In this document: one piece after another, positions 1 to 5,622 of the stretch
Position numbering within the stretch: position 1 is the stretch's first letter
How the letters are laid out: the number at the start of each line of letters is the position of its first letter
Assembly (NCBI GenBank): GCA_025963815.1
Contig: JAOQAA010000093.1
Span: 1-9,501, forward strand
DNA: 9,501 bases
Reading direction: 5' to 3'
Origin: Capsulimonas sp.
GTDB taxonomy: Bacteria > Armatimonadota > Armatimonadia > Armatimonadales > Capsulimonadaceae
The notes under the pieces: generated by a model
What the model saw: the letters and a program-made list of their open reading frames with translations, nothing else
The model's database searches: none
Told to the model about the DNA's origin: nothing
Translations under genes and position numbers: made by a program

Positions 1-1
1 C

Positions 2-484
2 GGCTCTTCCAGTGTGTCCAGCGACGATTATCAGCGATTGGAGCCGGGACGCAATGTGACCGTGCAGGCGCTCTCATGGGCGCCTTCTATTCTGCCGACC
101 GTACGCGAGGCGTCTGGAAGCCGCAATAAAAACCTAATCTTCTTCTGGGGGTTTTCCATCATTTGGAATGGAATGCTTTCAGTGTTCGTTTGGGCGATTT
201 TTGTCTGGCCGTCGATCGTTCGCCGCCTCGTGGTCGATGGAATCCCGACGCCGGCGCGCGTCACCCGAAAAGCGGAGAACTCCAGCGACGACAGTAAGTC
301 CTATGACATCCACTATGAATTTATCCCTGAACAGGCGGGAGAAGCGCCGATGCAAGGAAAGACCGCAGTAACACAGGAGCAGTGGTCGTCGGTCTCGGAA
401 GGCGACATGCTGACGGTGCTTTACAACGCGAAGCGTCCAAATTGGAGCGTTCTGTATCGGTTCGCCGATTACCGAGTGATTTGA
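2..484 (+). CDS. DUF3592-like membrane protein, 5' end outside the window
   Basis: The reading frame is open from the left edge, so the gene probably begins outside the window. The only candidate start inside is a GTG at 14 with no Shine-Dalgarno sequence, which would give 156 residues. Counting from that GTG, a long hydrophobic stretch at about residues 41-70 (rich in F, W, I and V) forms one or two membrane segments. A soluble C-terminal part follows, with the pattern GIPTPARVTRK, then YDIHYEF, then SVSEGDMLTVLYNAKRPNWSVLY. That pattern (a small beta domain, then G-D-x-L-x-V-x-Y and N-x-x-x-P-x-x-S) resembles DUF3592, a family of membrane proteins of unknown function. The function is unknown. 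A small membrane-protein gene follows 66 bp downstream on the same strand and may be cotranscribed. I am confident the ORF is coding, less so of the family. Confidence 0.7.
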   Translation, partial: GSSSVSSDDYQRLEPGRNVTVQALSWAPSILPTVREASGSRNKNLIFFWGFSIIWNGMLSVFVWAIFVWPSIVRRLVVDGIPTPARVTRKAENSSDDSKSYDIHYEFIPEQAGEAPMQGKTAVTQEQWSSVSEGDMLTVLYNAKRPNWSVLYRFADYRVI

Positions 485-550
485 CGCCAGTACTTGAATT
501 GATTTTGACGGCGCCTGCTCCGTCGCCCTTTTGGCGCCGACAATAAGAAC

Positions 551-760
551 ATGGACACCAATTCCCTGCTCGTCTCAATGTTCTTCGGAACGGTCGGAAG
601 CGGATACGCTCTTTATGGTAAGAAACAAGGGGCGATGATTCCGCTCGTCGGTGGCCTCGCCATGATCGCCGTCTCCACGTTTATTACCGCCCCGCTCTTG
701 TTGACCGCCATCAGCGCCGCGCTGATGGCTGGCATATTTTTTCTGGGCCGAATGGCGTAG
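551..760 (+). CDS. small hydrophobic membrane protein, 69 aa, function unknown
   Basis: This short protein is almost entirely hydrophobic. It has two to three predicted membrane segments, at about residues 5-22, 28-48 and 49-66. The segment FGTVGSGYALYGKKQGAMIPLVGGLAMIA fits a widespread type of tiny uncharacterised bacterial membrane protein, in which a first helix ends in Y-G-K-K-Q and a second helix begins after a proline. I recognise the pattern but know of no established function. The ATG at 551 has no strong Shine-Dalgarno sequence (only CAATAAGAAC precedes it), so translation may be weak or coupled to the upstream gene, which ends 66 bp before. The stop codon lies within the loop of an inverted repeat (743-771) at the junction with the convergent pseudopilin gene. 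Confidence 0.65.
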   Translation: MDTNSLLVSMFFGTVGSGYALYGKKQGAMIPLVGGLAMIAVSTFITAPLLLTAISAALMAGIFFLGRMA

Positions 761-771
761 CCTCGGCCCAG
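743..771. repeat. 9-bp inverted repeat at convergent gene junction
   Basis: CTGGGCCGA at 743-751 is an exact reverse complement of TCGGCCCAG at 763-771, with an 11-nt loop that contains the TAG stop of the plus-strand gene. It sits in the short gap between two convergent genes and could act as a transcription stop for both. Neither side has a canonical T tract: the run of T lies 5' of the hairpin on the plus strand. The terminator role is therefore only a suggestion. Confidence 0.4.
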
Positions 772-782
772 TGCGAGCCCGA

Positions 783-1529
783 TTACTGGTCGGCGATGAA
801 GTCTGCGTTCGTGAGCTGAGTGAAGCGGCGGAACCGCACGGCGCCGTCGTATCCCAGCCCTAAGAAGCCCTCGCTGTGCCGTGTGGGATAGTGCTTGTGC
901 GTGGTGTCCTGCGCCGGCGGGAACGGCTGCCAGTCTCCGGTGAATGTGGCGGGAATATCCGCAGCGATCGTGTCGGCGCAGCCGGGCGTGTTGGTATGGT
1001 CCCACACGACCATGACGGCGGGATTAACCACATAACCGTCGTTTTTGCCCATGGGGCCATGCGAGATATAGCTCATGGCGTAGCCGACTTGCAGCGGGCC
1101 GGCGACGCTCGGACATTTGAACACGGCGAGGCTTTTGACATAGGGCTGAATCATCCCCGCCTTGTCTCCCACATAAACGCTGTCCGGTACGACCGCTGTG
1201 GCGGCGACCGTGTTGTCGTACGGCGCCCACCATCGCTCCCCAACGCCGGAGTAGGCCGTGGTGGTGTTGCCGCAGGCGCCGCCCATCCCAAGCCCCGGAC
1301 ACATCCGGTAGATAGCATTCACCGAATCGTAATCACTTCGATACATCGCCAGCGCGATGCCGATCTGCCGAAGGTTACTCGTGCAGCTCGCCTGCCGCGC
1401 CTTTTCGCGGGCCTTGGCGAACACGGGAAACAGGATCGCCGCGAGGATCGAGATGATGGCGATGACGACGAGCAGCTCGATCAGAGTGAACGCCTTGGCT
1501 GAAAATCGGCTCTCAGAAGATGTGGGCAT
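783..1529 (-). CDS. type IV pilin-like / DUF1559-type prepilin protein
   Basis: A 248-residue pseudopilin-like protein, presumably exported and processed by a prepilin peptidase. A short charged leader (residues 1-13) is followed by [20 protein letters not shown], the class III prepilin helix. Cleavage is expected between A13 and F14, leaving Glu18 as the Glu5 of the mature form. The residue before the cut is Ala instead of the usual Gly. Next comes [13 protein letters not shown] and an N-terminal coil, then a beta-rich domain ending in [17 protein letters not shown], which corresponds to the C-terminal RH-x-G-x-N-x-x-x-x-DG-x-V motif of DUF1559 proteins. I chose the ATG at 1529 because AGGAG lies 9 nt upstream; an in-frame ATG at 1586 would add 19 residues with no such signal. 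The gene stands alone rather than in a pilus assembly operon. In this phylum such proteins occur in many copies, and their role is poorly known. Confidence 0.88.
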   Translation of the reverse strand: MPTSSESRFSAKAFTLIELLVVIAIISILAAILFPVFAKAREKARQASCTSNLRQIGIALAMYRSDYDSVNAIYRMCPGLGMGGACGNTTTAYSGVGERWWAPYDNTVAATAVVPDSVYVGDKAGMIQPYVKSLAVFKCPSVAGPLQVGYAMSYISHGPMGKNDGYVVNPAVMVVWDHTNTPGCADTIAADIPATFTGDWQPFPPAQDTTHKHYPTRHSEGFLGLGYDGAVRFRRFTQLTNADFIADQ

Positions 1530-1548
1530 GAGGAAATTCTCCTGTTCG

Positions 1549-1626
1549 TTATATTGAGTGATAGGTAAATGCAGTAAATATGCCAACCGAAGGCAAAGAA
1601 AAAAGCCCTTGTGGGCTAACGCTCAT
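1549..1626 (-). CDS. possible 25-aa leader peptide upstream of pseudopilin
   Basis: On the minus strand an ATG at 1626 opens a 25-codon frame ([11 protein letters not shown], continuing to a TAA at 1549) that spans the terminator-like hairpin and ends 19 nt before the pseudopilin ATG. Its placement suits a leader peptide whose translation could open the hairpin. There is no Shine-Dalgarno sequence before its ATG, no run of regulatory codons, and a frame this short can arise by chance. This is a weak call, kept because of its position. Confidence 0.15.
   Translation of the reverse strand: MSVSPQGLFSLPSVGIFTAFTYHSI
1599..1617 (-). terminator. intrinsic-terminator-like hairpin in pseudopilin leader
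   Basis: Read on the minus strand, AGCCC, ACAA, GGGCT forms a 5-bp stem with a 4-nt loop, followed directly by TTTTTCTTT. That is a textbook, if short, rho-independent terminator. No minus-strand gene lies upstream that would need terminating. The hairpin is about 70-90 nt upstream of the pseudopilin start codon and just downstream of the likely promoter, so it may be an attenuator. Confidence 0.45.
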
Positions 1627-1642
1627 GATTTTGATTGTGCAT

Positions 1643-1651
1643 ATTGTATCA
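1643..1651 (-). promoter_or_regulatory. extended -10 promoter of the first pseudopilin gene
   Basis: The minus strand reads TGATACAAT here, which is an extended -10 element (TG, one base, TACAAT). No convincing -35 box lies at 16-18 bp. Transcription would begin near 1636, giving a leader of roughly 107 nt. The second pseudopilin gene has the near-identical TGATATAAT. The element sits inside an imperfect dyad, TTGTG (1635-1639) and CACAA (1650-1654) separated by 10 nt, which could be a regulator site. Confidence 0.45.
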
Positions 1652-1761
1652 CAAATATGTTTCGAAATTAGTTCCAAGGAACCTGGGGTCTGATTTGCTC
1701 GGTATTCCTACCAAGGCGCGGCGGCCGGATACTGCGGAGCCGTCGCGCTTGTTAGGCCTCC

Positions 1762-2778
1762 ATGCAATCTCGTAATCCGACCCGGCGGCGGGTTCTCTCT
1801 GTGCTCAGTGTCGTTTCTCTTGCGTCTGTAGCGCTGACGACGCTCGTCTTCCGATATGGCGACGAGGCGTACTGGCCGGTGATGCTCGCCGTCAGCCTTC
1901 CGCCTGTCGTCTTTGCGATCTTCCCCGTGATACTTCTGATCGTTTCGGGCGTGAAACGCAATTGGCGTATGCTCGGTCTGAATCTGGCGGCCCTGCTGCT
2001 AGTGGTCGGCCCTATCATGGGATTTCACTGGCGCGTCAAGACTGTGCCCTTACAGGGCAGAGCCATGCGTGTGATGACCTGGAACGTGGAGAAATGGTCG
2101 TATGGGCCGGACGCCATCGCGCGGGGAGTGCGCGCGCAGCATCCCGATGTCGTCTGCTTTCAAGAGGCGGGAGATTATCCCTACGTCCCGGGAACGCAGG
2201 GGGAGGGGCTGATCGCGGCCCTGCCGGATTACCATTTCGTACGCGCCGGAGAAATCATTGTGGGGTCGCGCTGGCCGATTGCGAAACTTGCCGAGACGCC
2301 GCTGCCCGGGCCGGCGTCCCGTCCCGCCCTTTGTGTTGCCGTGAACATGGAAGGCCGGAAGTACACTGTGGTCAGCGCGCATCTGCTGCCATCAGACATT
2401 GATAAGCACATCTTCAACGCACGCTCACCGCTCAATATCTATGCGCAGCAGTTCGCGGCGCGGCGGCAGTCACAGGGCGTCGCTGTCCTGCGTGCGATGG
2501 CGGCCCTCCCGGGACCGAAGACCCTCTGCGGTGATTTCAACATCCAGCCGCAATCCTCCAGCTGCCGCCGTCTGGCGCGTGTCTATCCCGATGCCTTTGA
2601 AGCCGCCGGCCGGGGCTATGGCTATTCGCTGACTGCGGATACGCCTGTCGAACGCGCCGACCATATCCTGGTCAGCCGCGATGTGACCGTTCGAGACTGC
2701 TGGGTCCCGAGTCTCATCGCCTCCGACCACCGCGCCGTCGTCGCCGATATTATCCTTCCGACTCCGCGATCTCTTTGA
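1762..2778 (+). CDS. membrane-anchored endonuclease/exonuclease/phosphatase family protein
   Basis: A 338-residue protein with two to three N-terminal membrane helices (about residues 11-30, 38-62 and 70-88), followed by a complete EEP-superfamily phosphoesterase domain (about 102-333). The visible active-site signatures are TWNVE (Asn108), FQE (Glu135), SAH (His207), GDFN (Asp258, Asn260), ADHI (Asp300, His301) and SDH (Asp322, His323). These are the metal-binding and catalytic residues of Mg-dependent phosphodiesterases of the DNase I / AP endonuclease / sphingomyelinase type. The domain would probably sit outside the cytoplasmic membrane, as in other bacterial EEP proteins with three N-terminal helices. 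The substrate cannot be read from sequence: a nucleic acid, a phospholipid or a phosphoester are all possible. The ATG at 1762 lacks a clear Shine-Dalgarno sequence. The last 29 bp overlap the convergent SRPBCC gene. Confidence 0.87.
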   Translation: MQSRNPTRRRVLSVLSVVSLASVALTTLVFRYGDEAYWPVMLAVSLPPVVFAIFPVILLIVSGVKRNWRMLGLNLAALLLVVGPIMGFHWRVKTVPLQGRAMRVMTWNVEKWSYGPDAIARGVRAQHPDVVCFQEAGDYPYVPGTQGEGLIAALPDYHFVRAGEIIVGSRWPIAKLAETPLPGPASRPALCVAVNMEGRKYTVVSAHLLPSDIDKHIFNARSPLNIYAQQFAARRQSQGVAVLRAMAALPGPKTLCGDFNIQPQSSSCRRLARVYPDAFEAAGRGYGYSLTADTPVERADHILVSRDVTVRDCWVPSLIASDHRAVVADIILPTPRSL

Positions 2779-3205
2779 GCGCCTGGTTGCGTCGCTCGAT
2801 CAGCCGCGTCATATAACTCTTCAGAAATAGGAAATCGGCCAGGCGGCCGATCGGACCCAGAGGCGCAGTGTAGTCGATGGTGTCGCGCATCAGCGTCCCG
2901 GAAGGGGTGGGTTCGAAGTCGTGGGTATGGGTCAGGGAGGCGAAGGCGCCTTCCAGCATAAGATCGACGAAACGGCGTGGAGGAGTGAACTCGGTGATTT
3001 TGGCGACGAGGCGCTGGCGGATGCCGAAGTGCACCGCGCAAAATGTCACGGTGTCGCCGAGAGTCAGGAGCGAGGAGCGGCCGTCGGTGACGGCGGTCTC
3101 GCCGGTGTCGGCCAGTGTTTGGGAATGCACATTGATGTCGCGCGCGAGGTCGAAGACGCGTTCTATCTGGGCGGCGATGGGCGTGATCAGCTGTAGTCGA
3201 GGCAT
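2750..3205 (-). CDS. SRPBCC family ligand-binding protein (COG4276-like)
   Basis: A 151-residue cytosolic protein matching the SRPBCC (START/polyketide cyclase/Bet v 1-like) helix-grip fold. It begins with a strand and INVHSQT near residues 24-30, has GDTVTFCAVHFGIRQRLVAKITEFTPPRRFVD in the middle (50-81) and GTLMRDTIDYTAPLGPIGRLAD near 103-124, and closes with a long helix ending RLIERRNQALKEI. That order and these phrases are typical of the ligand-binding SRPBCC proteins often annotated as cell division inhibitor-like or COG4276. The ligand is unknown. The ATG at 3205 has AAGGAG 8 nt upstream. That ribosome binding site and start codon form one arm of a perfect 19-bp inverted repeat (3201-3259). 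The 3' end overlaps the EEP gene by 29 bp on the opposite strand. Confidence 0.85.
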   Translation of the reverse strand: MPRLQLITPIAAQIERVFDLARDINVHSQTLADTGETAVTDGRSSLLTLGDTVTFCAVHFGIRQRLVAKITEFTPPRRFVDLMLEGAFASLTHTHDFEPTPSGTLMRDTIDYTAPLGPIGRLADFLFLKSYMTRLIERRNQALKEIAESEG

Positions 3206-3259
3206 CCCGTTGTCTCCTTACGAGAGTGTACCTAACTCGGAAGGAGACAACGGGATGCC
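3201..3259. repeat. perfect 19-bp inverted repeat that contains a ribosome binding site and start codon
   Basis: The arm 3201-3219 (GGCATCCCGTTGTCTCCTT) is the exact reverse complement of 3241-3259, with a 21-nt spacer. On the minus strand the second arm is the ribosome binding site plus ATG of the SRPBCC gene. The first arm starts 2 nt after the stop codon of the YjfB-like gene. In a transcript running from the YjfB-like gene the stem would bury the SRPBCC start. There is no T tract after the stem on either strand, so it does not look like an intrinsic terminator. Confidence 0.85.
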
Positions 3260-3261
3260 GC

Positions 3262-3477
3262 TTAAATCCGAAGATCGACGTTTTGTCCGAGATTGGGAAC
3301 GAGCATCGCCAGGATCTGGCTCGTCTGCGTCTTTTCAATGTCGACAGCTTTGGAAAGCATCGCCACACCCTGAACGTTTGTCGCGCCTTCCGAGGCGCTT
3401 CCCGAAGCGGCGTCGGTCAATGCATACAAATTCGCGGCGCCGGCGGCGCTTGTTTGTGAAATAGCCATGAAATCCAT
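3262..3477 (-). CDS. YjfB-like putative motility protein
   Basis: A 71-residue protein resembling the small YjfB family of putative motility proteins. It starts MDFMAISQ, like the family's M-D-I-A-A-L-S opening. Its second half has the typical VQGVAMLSKAVDIEKTQTSQILAMLVPNLGQNVDLRI pattern: a helix ending in a conserved K-A-x-D, a leucine-rich helix, then a G-x-x-x-D tail. The biochemical role of the family is not established. I chose the ATG at 3477 because the family start fits there, although AAGGG touches it directly. The ATG at 3468 (MAISQ) has a better-spaced AAGGGA and remains possible. A FliA-type promoter lies just upstream, which independently supports a link to flagellar or motility regulation. 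A 19-bp inverted repeat begins 2 nt past the stop. Confidence 0.75.
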   Translation of the reverse strand: MDFMAISQTSAAGAANLYALTDAASGSASEGATNVQGVAMLSKAVDIEKTQTSQILAMLVPNLGQNVDLRI

Positions 3478-3502
3478 CCCTTGAAAGCATCTGCTGACTC
3501 CA

Positions 3503-3530
3503 TTATCGGCAGGTCGCCCGCTCGGCTTTA
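3503..3530 (-). promoter_or_regulatory. sigma-28 (FliA/SigD) promoter of the YjfB-like gene
   Basis: Read on the minus strand, TAAA (3530-3527) is followed 16 bp later by GCCGATAA (3510-3503). GCCGATAA is an exact match to the FliA/SigD -10 consensus, and TAAA is the core of its -35. The usual spacing is about 15 bp. Transcription would start around 3496-3498, roughly 20 nt before the gene's start codon. Confidence 0.7.
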
Positions 3531-3546
3531 CCGTATTTTTTACGGT
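3530..3546. repeat. 6-bp inverted repeat next to the FliA-type promoter
   Basis: ACCGTA and TACGGT flank five T and are followed on the plus strand by four more T, so it looks like a weak plus-strand terminator. It also abuts the -35 of the minus-strand FliA-type promoter and could be an operator or an end point for antisense transcription. No plus-strand gene that would need it is supported. Confidence 0.35.
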
Positions 3547-3552
3547 TTTTCA

Positions 3553-3595
3553 AACAGCAAGAGCCGCTCCGAAAATCGGAGCGGCTCTTGTTGTT
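3553..3595 (-). terminator. strong hairpin, terminator of the MSOX-family oxidase gene
   Basis: A perfect 15-bp stem (3558-3572 with 3576-3590, arms CAAGAGCCGCTCCGA and its complement) with a 3-nt loop extends outward through one G:T pair to about 20 bp. It starts about 20 nt downstream of the oxidase stop codon on the minus strand. The T tract on the minus strand is poor (CTGTTT). The plus side is T-rich (TTGTTGTTG), so it may act in both directions. Confidence 0.65.
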
Positions 3596-3613
3596 GTGGC
3601 CAGTATGGAATGT

Positions 3614-4744
3614 TTAAACGGCGGCTTGAAATCGATTGAGTGAAAACCGGGAGATATCGCGCGAATAGGCGCCGCCAGTGGCGAGGTCCGCCGCGATTTT
3701 GCCGAGCAGTACGGTGAATTTGAACCCATGGCCGGAGCAGCCGCTCACCATCCATGCGTTCGAGACGCTGGGAATGCGGTCCAGAATGAAATCTTCGTCC
3801 GGGGTGACGGTATAGAGACAGGTCGCGGAGTACGTGGCGTGGTTGGTGACGCCATGGAAGCGGCCGGCGGCGTACGCCGCGATCTCGGCCAAATACTTGG
3901 GAGAAACGTTGCGCTGCGGACGATCGGGGTCCGCCGTAGGCCCGAAGGTATGTGCGGCGATCTTGATCCCGGAGATGCGGCCATCGCTGGGGAACCCGTA
4001 ATAGGCTTCGGAGTTTCCAGCGTCGATCCATACCGGGAGTTTTTCCGGCGTGTAATTCTTTGCGTCCCCGGTCGTCTCCAGATATACATACTGCTGCCGG
4101 GTCGGGCGCAGGGGGAGCTGGAAACCGCGCAGCAGCGATCCCATCCAGGCGCCGGCCGTCACGATGGCGCGGTCGAACCACTCGGCGTCGCCGGCCTCGG
4201 TCCAAAGCACCACGCCGTCGGCATGGGGCGTGATCTTGCGGACGGGAGTCTCATCGCGCAGCTCCGCGCCGAGTTCCTTGGCGAGCCGGACATTCGCCGC
4301 GACGCAGCGCGCGGCGCGCAAAAATCCCGCGTCCTTCTGATAGATCGCCACTTCGCCGGCGCGCAGCTTGAATGCGGGGTAGCGTTCCGCCAGCGTCGCC
4401 GCTGTCAGCGTCTCATAGGGCAGGCCATGCTGCTCCAGACCCAGGATCGCCGCCCGCACGTCGGGATGGTCTGGGGGCCCAATAGTTAGGCCTCCGGTTT
4501 CCACCAGCAGTTCCTCGCCGGCGTCGGCTTCCAATTGCTTCCAGAGCGGGTAGGCGTCGCCCATAAGCTCCGTGTACAGCGAGTCGGCGTACGCATGCCG
4601 GATGATGCGCGATTCGCCGTGCGAGCTCCCTCGGTCGTGCCCGACCTGAAACTGCTCAAAGCCAATCACCTCATGCCCTGCCTGCGCCAGGAAGCGCATA
4701 GCCGCGCTTCCCGTCCCGCCTACGCCAATCACTGCGACTTTCAT
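3614..4744 (-). CDS. MSOX-family FAD-dependent amine oxidase (sarcosine / N-methyl amino acid oxidase)
   Basis: A full-length 376-residue flavoprotein of the monomeric sarcosine oxidase / N-methyltryptophan oxidase type, which oxidatively demethylates secondary amino acids to give amine, formaldehyde and hydrogen peroxide. Visible landmarks are the dinucleotide-binding GVGGTG (7-12); GSSHGESRIIRHAY (39-52), which includes the conserved active-site Arg49; GIKIAAHTFG, with Lys261 and His265 spaced like the catalytic Lys265/His269 of Bacillus MSOX; TCLYTVTPDEDFILD, where Cys309 is the expected covalent FAD attachment site; and SGCSGHGFKF, with Lys342 matching Lys348. All key residues are present, so it should be active. 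Sarcosine, N-methyltryptophan or another N-methyl amine could be the substrate. It is expected in the cytosol. The ATG at 4744 has GAGGGA 5 nt upstream. It is a single gene with its own terminator. Confidence 0.9.
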   Translation of the reverse strand: MKVAVIGVGGTGSAAMRFLAQAGHEVIGFEQFQVGHDRGSSHGESRIIRHAYADSLYTELMGDAYPLWKQLEADAGEELLVETGGLTIGPPDHPDVRAAILGLEQHGLPYETLTAATLAERYPAFKLRAGEVAIYQKDAGFLRAARCVAANVRLAKELGAELRDETPVRKITPHADGVVLWTEAGDAEWFDRAIVTAGAWMGSLLRGFQLPLRPTRQQYVYLETTGDAKNYTPEKLPVWIDAGNSEAYYGFPSDGRISGIKIAAHTFGPTADPDRPQRNVSPKYLAEIAAYAAGRFHGVTNHATYSATCLYTVTPDEDFILDRIPSVSNAWMVSGCSGHGFKFTVLLGKIAADLATGGAYSRDISRFSLNRFQAAV

Positions 4745-4850
4745 TACGGTCCCTCACGATTTGTTAGTAAAAGGATACCAGAGAACGAGAGGTCTCCGGC
4801 GGAATTGGGCGAAAATAGCTTTCTGACGACGTGAGGACGGGAAGAAACCG

Positions 4851-4859
4851 TGATATAAT
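4851..4859 (+). promoter_or_regulatory. extended -10 promoter of the second pseudopilin gene
   Basis: TGATATAAT is a perfect extended -10 element (TG, one base, TATAAT). No good -35 lies at 17 bp, which fits an extended -10 promoter. Transcription would begin near 4866, giving a leader of about 32 nt with AAGGA placed 6 nt before the ATG at 4898. Confidence 0.6.
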
Positions 4860-4897
4860 TCCTCAGATGTGAATTTTTACGAAAACAAGGACCGCCA

Positions 4898-5611
4898 ATG
4901 CCAAACCCATTTACCCCGCTCAAAACCCGCCAGAGCGGCTTCACCTTGATTGAGCTCCTCGTCGTGATAGCCATCATCGCGATTCTCGCGGCGATCCTAT
5001 TTCCTGTGTTCGCCAAGGCTCGCGAAAAAGCTCGTCAGATCTCCTGCGCCAGCAACCTTCGCCAGCTGGGCCTAGCGGCCATGCAGTATGTCCAGGACAA
5101 CGACGAGATCCTCCCAGGATCGTCTTACTCCAACGGCGGCGCCGGCGCGACGGGTGGCTGGATGTATTATCAGACGTATTCCGCAACTCCCGCACAAGAT
5201 CAGTTCGACCCGGCACTCGGAAGTCTGTACCCCTACGTCAAGAGCATGGGCGTCTATGTTTGCCCCGACGATTCGGGCGGCCGGCTTTCGCGGGATAGCT
5301 ATGCGATCAACTCCTGCGTGAACGGGACGACTCTCAATAACAATGTCTATTCCGGAAAGAGCGAAGCGGCGTTCGACGATGTGTCTTCGTTTATACTGTT
5401 TGGAGAAGAGTCCTTTGGGACCGCTAATCAGGCGGCTGGATCCACCGATGACGCATACTTATCGTATACCGGAAACGTCATCTCCACACGCCATACGGAA
5501 GGCTCCAACTCCGTGTTCGTGGACGGGCACACCAAATGGTATCGCACCGATCGCCTCGTGGCGCAGCACCTCCAGACCGGCGGCGTGGACACGGGCGGCG
5601 CTTGTCCATAG
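4898..5611 (+). CDS. type IV pilin-like / DUF1559-type prepilin protein
   Basis: A 237-residue pseudopilin-like protein and a paralogue of the one at 783-1529. The leader ends in SG, and cleavage is expected between G14 and F15 in the canonical G/FTLIE site. Glu19 becomes Glu5 of the mature protein. The helix [20 protein letters not shown] and the following [23 protein letters not shown] are almost identical to the first copy. The rest differs: a Gly/Ser/Tyr-rich region, [16 protein letters not shown] at about 108-123, and the C-terminal [21 protein letters not shown], the classic DUF1559 end motif. The ATG at 4898 is set by AAGGA 6 nt upstream and an extended -10 promoter. It is presumably membrane-anchored then surface-exposed. 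No pilus assembly genes lie nearby, so its partners are encoded elsewhere. Confidence 0.9.
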   Translation: MPNPFTPLKTRQSGFTLIELLVVIAIIAILAAILFPVFAKAREKARQISCASNLRQLGLAAMQYVQDNDEILPGSSYSNGGAGATGGWMYYQTYSATPAQDQFDPALGSLYPYVKSMGVYVCPDDSGGRLSRDSYAINSCVNGTTLNNNVYSGKSEAAFDDVSSFILFGEESFGTANQAAGSTDDAYLSYTGNVISTRHTEGSNSVFVDGHTKWYRTDRLVAQHLQTGGVDTGGACP

Positions 5612-5622
5612 TCAGTTTTGAG

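Noticed and set aside
507..527. possible terminator hairpin (GACGG and CCGTC) after the DUF3592-like gene
   Set aside because: The stem is only 5 bp with competing pairings and is followed by GCCCTTTT, not directly by a T run; too weak to annotate.
876..1502. 208-codon plus-strand open frame
   Set aside because: It lies fully antisense to the first pseudopilin, which has clear family motifs and a ribosome binding site; its own protein shows no recognisable domain and is rich in R, G and D, as expected of a shadow frame.
1635..1654. CRP binding site
   Set aside because: The half-sites are 8 nt apart when read as TGTGC and TCACA, not the 6 nt of the CRP consensus; kept only as an unspecified dyad.
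1587..1761. riboswitch in the intergenic region
   Set aside because: Apart from the short terminator hairpin there is no conserved aptamer core that I recognise, and the predicted leader portion is too short for known large aptamers.
2622..3368. 248-codon minus-strand frame overlapping the SRPBCC gene
   Set aside because: It is another frame of the same strand with an arginine/proline-rich shadow composition and no ribosome binding site; the SRPBCC frame has a strong site and family motifs.
3728..4489. 253-codon plus-strand open frame
   Set aside because: It is the reverse of the MSOX-family oxidase, which has all catalytic residues; no motif supports the plus-strand frame.
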